Source of the DNA: Ramlibacter aurantiacus
Lineage (GTDB): Bacteria > Pseudomonadota > Gammaproteobacteria > Burkholderiales > Burkholderiaceae_C
Direction: 5' to 3'
Assembly: GCF_016722895.1 (NCBI RefSeq)
Contig: NZ_JAEQNA010000005.1
Coordinates: 1-64,000 of the forward strand
Length of the DNA stretch: 64,000 bases
Every line of letters starts with the position of its first letter. The stretch's first letter is position 1. Both the position numbers and the translations under genes were made by a program. The notes under the pieces are model-generated. The model was not told the origin of the DNA. It worked only from the letters and a program-made list of their open reading frames with translations, and ran no database searches. This document shows positions 61,608-64,000 of the stretch, in pieces.

Positions 61608-61628
61608 GCGTATTAGTCAGCATGCTGA
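61608..61628 (-). promoter_or_regulatory. MarR-type box A, before the Bug-hydroxylase operon
   Basis: On the minus strand this reads TCAGCATGCTGA (perfect 12-bp palindrome, 61617-61628) followed by CTAATACGC. The extension CTGACTAATACGC is identical to site B. TAATAC could serve as a -10 element. It lies about 120-140 bases before the Bug start at 61486. Confidence 0.65.
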
Positions 61629-62087
61629 GTAGATGGGCTTGCAAAGAGCGTGCCACCAGCCCCGGCCCCCGGCCGCCACTGCCTTCAGCACATCGCAAAG
61701 CGACGCTATCCAGGCACCTGTCTGCGCCAAGTCATAGCGGTTCGCTTCGTGCGGGCCGATTGCGCGGTCACACCCGCAATCGGAGATCACAACCGGTCTG
61801 GATCCGCGGCCCATGGCGGCCACCGCACTGGCGCGCACGCACGCACCGATGGCACCGCGAGCCACCAACACGGTGCGCACGTCACGCGGGGTGAACCCTG
61901 CAGCCAGCCTGGTGCCGAGCCGCTCGCCGGCAAACGAAGGCATCTGAATGCACGCGGACGACACCATCGCGCCGGCATCCTGGTACTTCAACCGCTGCGC
62001 CTTCACAGCCAGTTGGCGCGGATCGTCCACCTGGCGGGCACGCCAGTCGATCACCTCGTGGTCCTCATTCTGGAAGGGCTCCACCAC
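61617..62087 (-). pseudogene. Chimeric remnant: maleate isomerase-like start, cysteine hydrolase-like end
   Basis: One continuous 156-codon frame joins two unrelated families. Its first half (VEPFQNEDHEV ... LAVKAQRL ... DAGAMVSSACIQMPS) fits the C-terminal half of maleate isomerase / Asp-Glu racemase proteins, which have SACVQMPS. Its second half (LGTRLAAGFTPRDVRTVLVARGA, ACVRASAVAAMGRGSRPVVIS, DRAIGPHEANRYDL) fits the C-terminal third of isochorismatase-type cysteine hydrolases, with the catalytic Cys retained. Both are truncated and no good start is seen. It looks like a deletion scar joining two former neighbours at a shared PS. Confidence 0.6.
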
Positions 62088-62190
62088 GAGTCCTGTCGGG
62101 GGTCCAGGCAGGGCGCCTCACGGGCGTCATGGACCGCACTTCGTGCGCGACCGGGCTCAGGCGTGTCATGGATCGGGGGAATAAAATCAT

Positions 62191-62209
62191 CAGCGGACTG
62201 ACGAATATG
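62191..62209 (+). promoter_or_regulatory. MarR-type box C, before the MarR gene
   Basis: CAGCGGACTGACGAATATG, preceded by T, shares TCAG-N4-CTGAC-KAATAYG with sites A and B. It ends 23 bases before the MarR start, consistent with autoregulation. Confidence 0.6.
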
Positions 62210-62232
62210 AGCACTTACGCGGGGGATACCAG

Positions 62233-62823
62233 GTGGTTGAGCGAAACAAGTTGAAGGCCGACCGGTTGGCGAGGCAGAACGCCGCACGCCTGGCGGAAGC
62301 GGCCGAGCCGCCGCGGGCCGACGTCGCGCTGGACGTGGAGCCGCCGGTGAGCGCCTCCATGTCGCCGAAGCAGCTTCTCTGGCGCCGGCCAGGCTTCCTG
62401 GTGCGCCGGCTGCACCAGATCCATGTGGCGATGTTCCTGGAGGAGTGCTCCAGCCACCCTCTCACCCCGGTGCAGTTCGCAGTCCTGACGGCGCTGGCCG
62501 TGCTGCCAGGGCTCGACCAGGTCTCGATCGGGCTGGAAGTCGGCCTGGACCGCACGACGACCGCCGACGTGGTCAAGCGCCTCGAGGAGAACGGCTTCGT
62601 CAGGCGCACCGTGCACCCAGCCGACAAGCGTGCGCGCCAGGTATTCCTCACGAAGGCCGGACAGGTCGTCGTCGACGAGATGCACGCGAGCATGACGAGC
62701 GCCCAAGAGCGGCTGCTGGCACCACTGACCCCGGCCGAGCGCGGGATGTTCATGCAGTTGCTCTCCAGGCTGGTCGAGGTGAACAACCAGTACGGCAGGA
62801 CGACATTGAAGGGCATGGCCTGA
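62233..62823 (+). CDS. MarR-family regulator of the molybdenum hydroxylase locus
   Basis: The 196-residue winged-helix protein has an N-terminal extension of ~45 residues, then LTPVQFAVLTALAVLPGLDQVSIGLEVGLDRTTTADVVKRLEENGFVRRTVHPADKRARQVFLTKAG (helix-turn-helix and wing). The GTG at 62233 is the first start; a downstream ATG (MSPKQLLWRR) would drop the extension. Three copies of one box (A, B, C) lie around it, so it probably controls the Bug-hydroxylase operon, itself, and the HAD gene. Confidence 0.88.
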   Translation: MVERNKLKADRLARQNAARLAEAAEPPRADVALDVEPPVSASMSPKQLLWRRPGFLVRRLHQIHVAMFLEECSSHPLTPVQFAVLTALAVLPGLDQVSIGLEVGLDRTTTADVVKRLEENGFVRRTVHPADKRARQVFLTKAGQVVVDEMHASMTSAQERLLAPLTPAERGMFMQLLSRLVEVNNQYGRTTLKGMA

Positions 62824-62827
62824 GCGT

Positions 62828-62968
62828 TCAGGCCAGATAGACCGGGTCGTTGGCCACCACGCTGGTGCCGCACGCCACGCGGCGTTCCTTGAGCAAGAGC
62901 CGGCCGTCCTCGCCGTGCCCTGGCTTCGCCATCGGCCAGACCGGATGTGCGGGCCACCTGCATCCATG
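62828..62968 (-). pseudogene. C-terminal gene fragment of unknown family
   Basis: An open stretch of 46 codons before a TGA, with strong C/G third positions in its last 33 codons (MAKPGHGEDGRLLLKERR, then VACGTSVVANDPVYLA). There is no start codon with a ribosome site, and an in-frame stop lies just upstream. The end resembles the last strands of SnoaL/NTF2-like or dioxygenase beta proteins, but this is weak. It looks like the tail of a lost gene. Confidence 0.35.
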
Positions 62969-63012
62969 TCATTTTCGAACTCCTGCTGCTGTTCGCTCTG
63001 GAAGCCAATCAT

Positions 63013-63034
63013 GTCAGTGCACTGACTAATACGC
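63013..63034 (+). promoter_or_regulatory. MarR-type box B, before the HAD gene
   Basis: GTCAGTGCACTGAC (63013-63026) is a perfect 14-bp palindrome, followed by TAATACGC. From CTGAC onward it is identical to site A. It lies about 180 bases before the HAD start at 63214; apart from this box and a possible A/T-richer stretch at about 63100-63170, no gene was seen in 63035-63213. Confidence 0.65.
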
Positions 63035-63213
63035 AAGGCGGCCGCGTACGACGGGACGCTAGGGAAACTGCGGATTGCCCCGTCTTTTGCCGCAGTGTGA
63101 AAGGGGCTTTTTGCTTTGTAACAAGCTGCGCCTCGAGGCCTGTCCTTGGGCCGACATAAAGATCAGCATACAAACCAACGCGTTGCCCGATTAGGATGCC
63201 AGGCCGCACCTCC

Positions 63214-63876
63214 ATGCCCCTGTACCAAGCCACCCTCTTCGACTGCGATGGCGTTCTCGTGGACAGCGAGGGCATCACTCATGCCGTGCTGTCGGAACTG
63301 ATGGCCGAGCTCGACTGGTGCGTCTCACCCGAAGAGTGCGCCAGGATTTTTGGCGGCAAGGGGGTCGTCGAGGAGCGGGTACTGATCGAGACCCGCACCG
63401 GCCGCCCATTGCCGCCGGAGTGGGTCGCGCAGTTCCGCTCCAGGCGTGATGCCGAACTCAGGAGGAGCCTACGGCCGATTCCTCACGCCCTCGAAGCCGT
63501 CGCGCGGGCGCATGCCGCATACGGCGAACGCATGGCGGTCGCCTCCGGCGCCTACCGCAGCAAAGTGGAGATGCAGTTGCGTCTGTGTGGCTTGTCGGGC
63601 TATTTCGAAGGTCGGGTGTTCAGCGGCCAGGAGCAGGCTCGTTCCAAGCCGCATCCCGACGTGTACCTCGCCGCTGCCGCTGCGCTCGGGGTGGACCCGC
63701 GAGCTTGTGTCGTCATCGAAGACACGGTGACCGGCGTGGCTGCCGGCGTGGCTGCCGGGGCGACGGTCCTGGGCTACTGCCCACGCACCGCCGCCATCAG
63801 CGACGCGGGGGCGCTGGTGGCCGCCGGAGCGGCCCGCGTGATCGCGGACCTGCGCGAGCTCGACGCACTGATCTGA
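63214..63876 (+). CDS. HAD-superfamily phosphatase (subfamily IA)
   Basis: The 220-residue product has all HAD motifs: I, FDCDGVLVDSE (Asp10 and Asp12); II, VASGAYRSK; III, the lysine in SKPHPDVY; IV, VIEDTVTG. The cap domain between motifs I and II is helical. It likely acts on a small phosphorylated sugar or phosphoglycolate-like substrate; the family is too broad to say more. The ATG at 63214 is preferred; an ATG at 63196 would add six residues. Site B upstream may place it under the MarR regulator. Confidence 0.88.
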   Translation: MPLYQATLFDCDGVLVDSEGITHAVLSELMAELDWCVSPEECARIFGGKGVVEERVLIETRTGRPLPPEWVAQFRSRRDAELRRSLRPIPHALEAVARAHAAYGERMAVASGAYRSKVEMQLRLCGLSGYFEGRVFSGQEQARSKPHPDVYLAAAAALGVDPRACVVIEDTVTGVAAGVAAGATVLGYCPRTAAISDAGALVAAGAARVIADLRELDALI

Positions 63877-63930
63877 ACGCCCGCCTTCCGTCGGCAGCCC
63901 GGGCCGCACGATGGCCAAGCCGGCAGCCTA

Positions 63931-64000
63931 CTACGCCCCCTTGACCCGCTCGTGCAGCCGCCGCAAAGAGCCCCACACCGCGACGGCCACGATCGGGATC
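63931..64000 (-). CDS. Partial gene, C terminus of a probable membrane protein
   Basis: Only the last 22 codons are inside the window (IPIVAVAVWGSLRRLHERVKGA, then TAG). The hydrophobic start and basic end suggest the last membrane helix and cytoplasmic tail of an inner membrane protein. Codon use is high-GC at third positions like its neighbours. Family not determinable here. Confidence 0.4.
   Translation of the reverse strand, partial: IPIVAVAVWGSLRRLHERVKGA

Overview
The window is high-GC DNA with the gene style of a betaproteobacterium in Burkholderiales, most likely Comamonadaceae or a close relative. The evidence is flhDC as flagellar master regulator, sigma-28 promoters of the classic form, many Bug/TctC-type periplasmic receptors, and REP-like repeats of the CCCTTCGACAGGCTCAGGGCGAACGG type. 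I cannot name genus or species.

Region 1 (1-26050) is a nearly complete flagellar export, basal-body and switch locus. Rightward come motA, motB, flhB, flhA, flhF, a flhG-like gene and fliA. A 1.3 kb repeat-filled gap follows, with two tandem copies of a 496-bp structured unit and part of a third. After it lie flhD-flhC (leftward), fliC, fliD, fliS and fliT (rightward), fliE (leftward), then fliF-G-H-I-J-K-L-M-N-O-P-Q-R as one tightly packed rightward run. Many start codons overlap the previous stop. No chemotaxis, flg or flagellar rod genes are present. Sigma-28 promoters are readable before motA and fliC, and a weaker one before fliS.

Region 2 (26140-42545) is accessory catabolism: amidohydrolase plus epimerase; a MarR regulator divergent from a Bug receptor and sulfatase; then a larger set of CoA-transferase, MaoC hydratase, thioesterase, aldehyde dehydrogenase, feruloyl-CoA-synthase-like ligase, maleylacetate-reductase-like dehydrogenase, Rieske oxygenase, two Bug receptors, a LysR regulator and a SnoaL-like protein. 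Near-identical palindromic boxes upstream of the Rieske gene and between the CoA-transferase and aldehyde dehydrogenase genes suggest one regulon, plausibly for a methoxylated or hydroxylated aromatic side-chain acid.

Region 3 (42553-54866) holds an MFS exporter, a haem-oxygenase-like iron protein, a proline-rich lipoprotein, two small exported proteins (one a cytochrome c), a Bug plus signal-less TAXI pair with a TetR regulator, and a beta-propeller, degenerate M28 peptidase and Bug group with a LysR regulator.

Region 4 (54959-63876) holds a molybdenum hydroxylase (CoxG/L/S/M-like) operon with a 4,5-dihydroxyphthalate-decarboxylase-like protein and a Bug receptor. A MarR regulator, three copies of a shared operator-like box (TCAG-N4-CTGAC-KAATAYG), a chimeric gene remnant (maleate isomerase fused to a cysteine hydrolase) and a HAD phosphatase follow. 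The remnant hints that this locus once handled an N-heteroaromatic acid. The last bases carry the end of an unidentified leftward gene.

Six Bug receptors occur in about 33 kb with no TctA/TctB membrane partners. No tRNA, rRNA, CRISPR array, transposase or integrase was seen.
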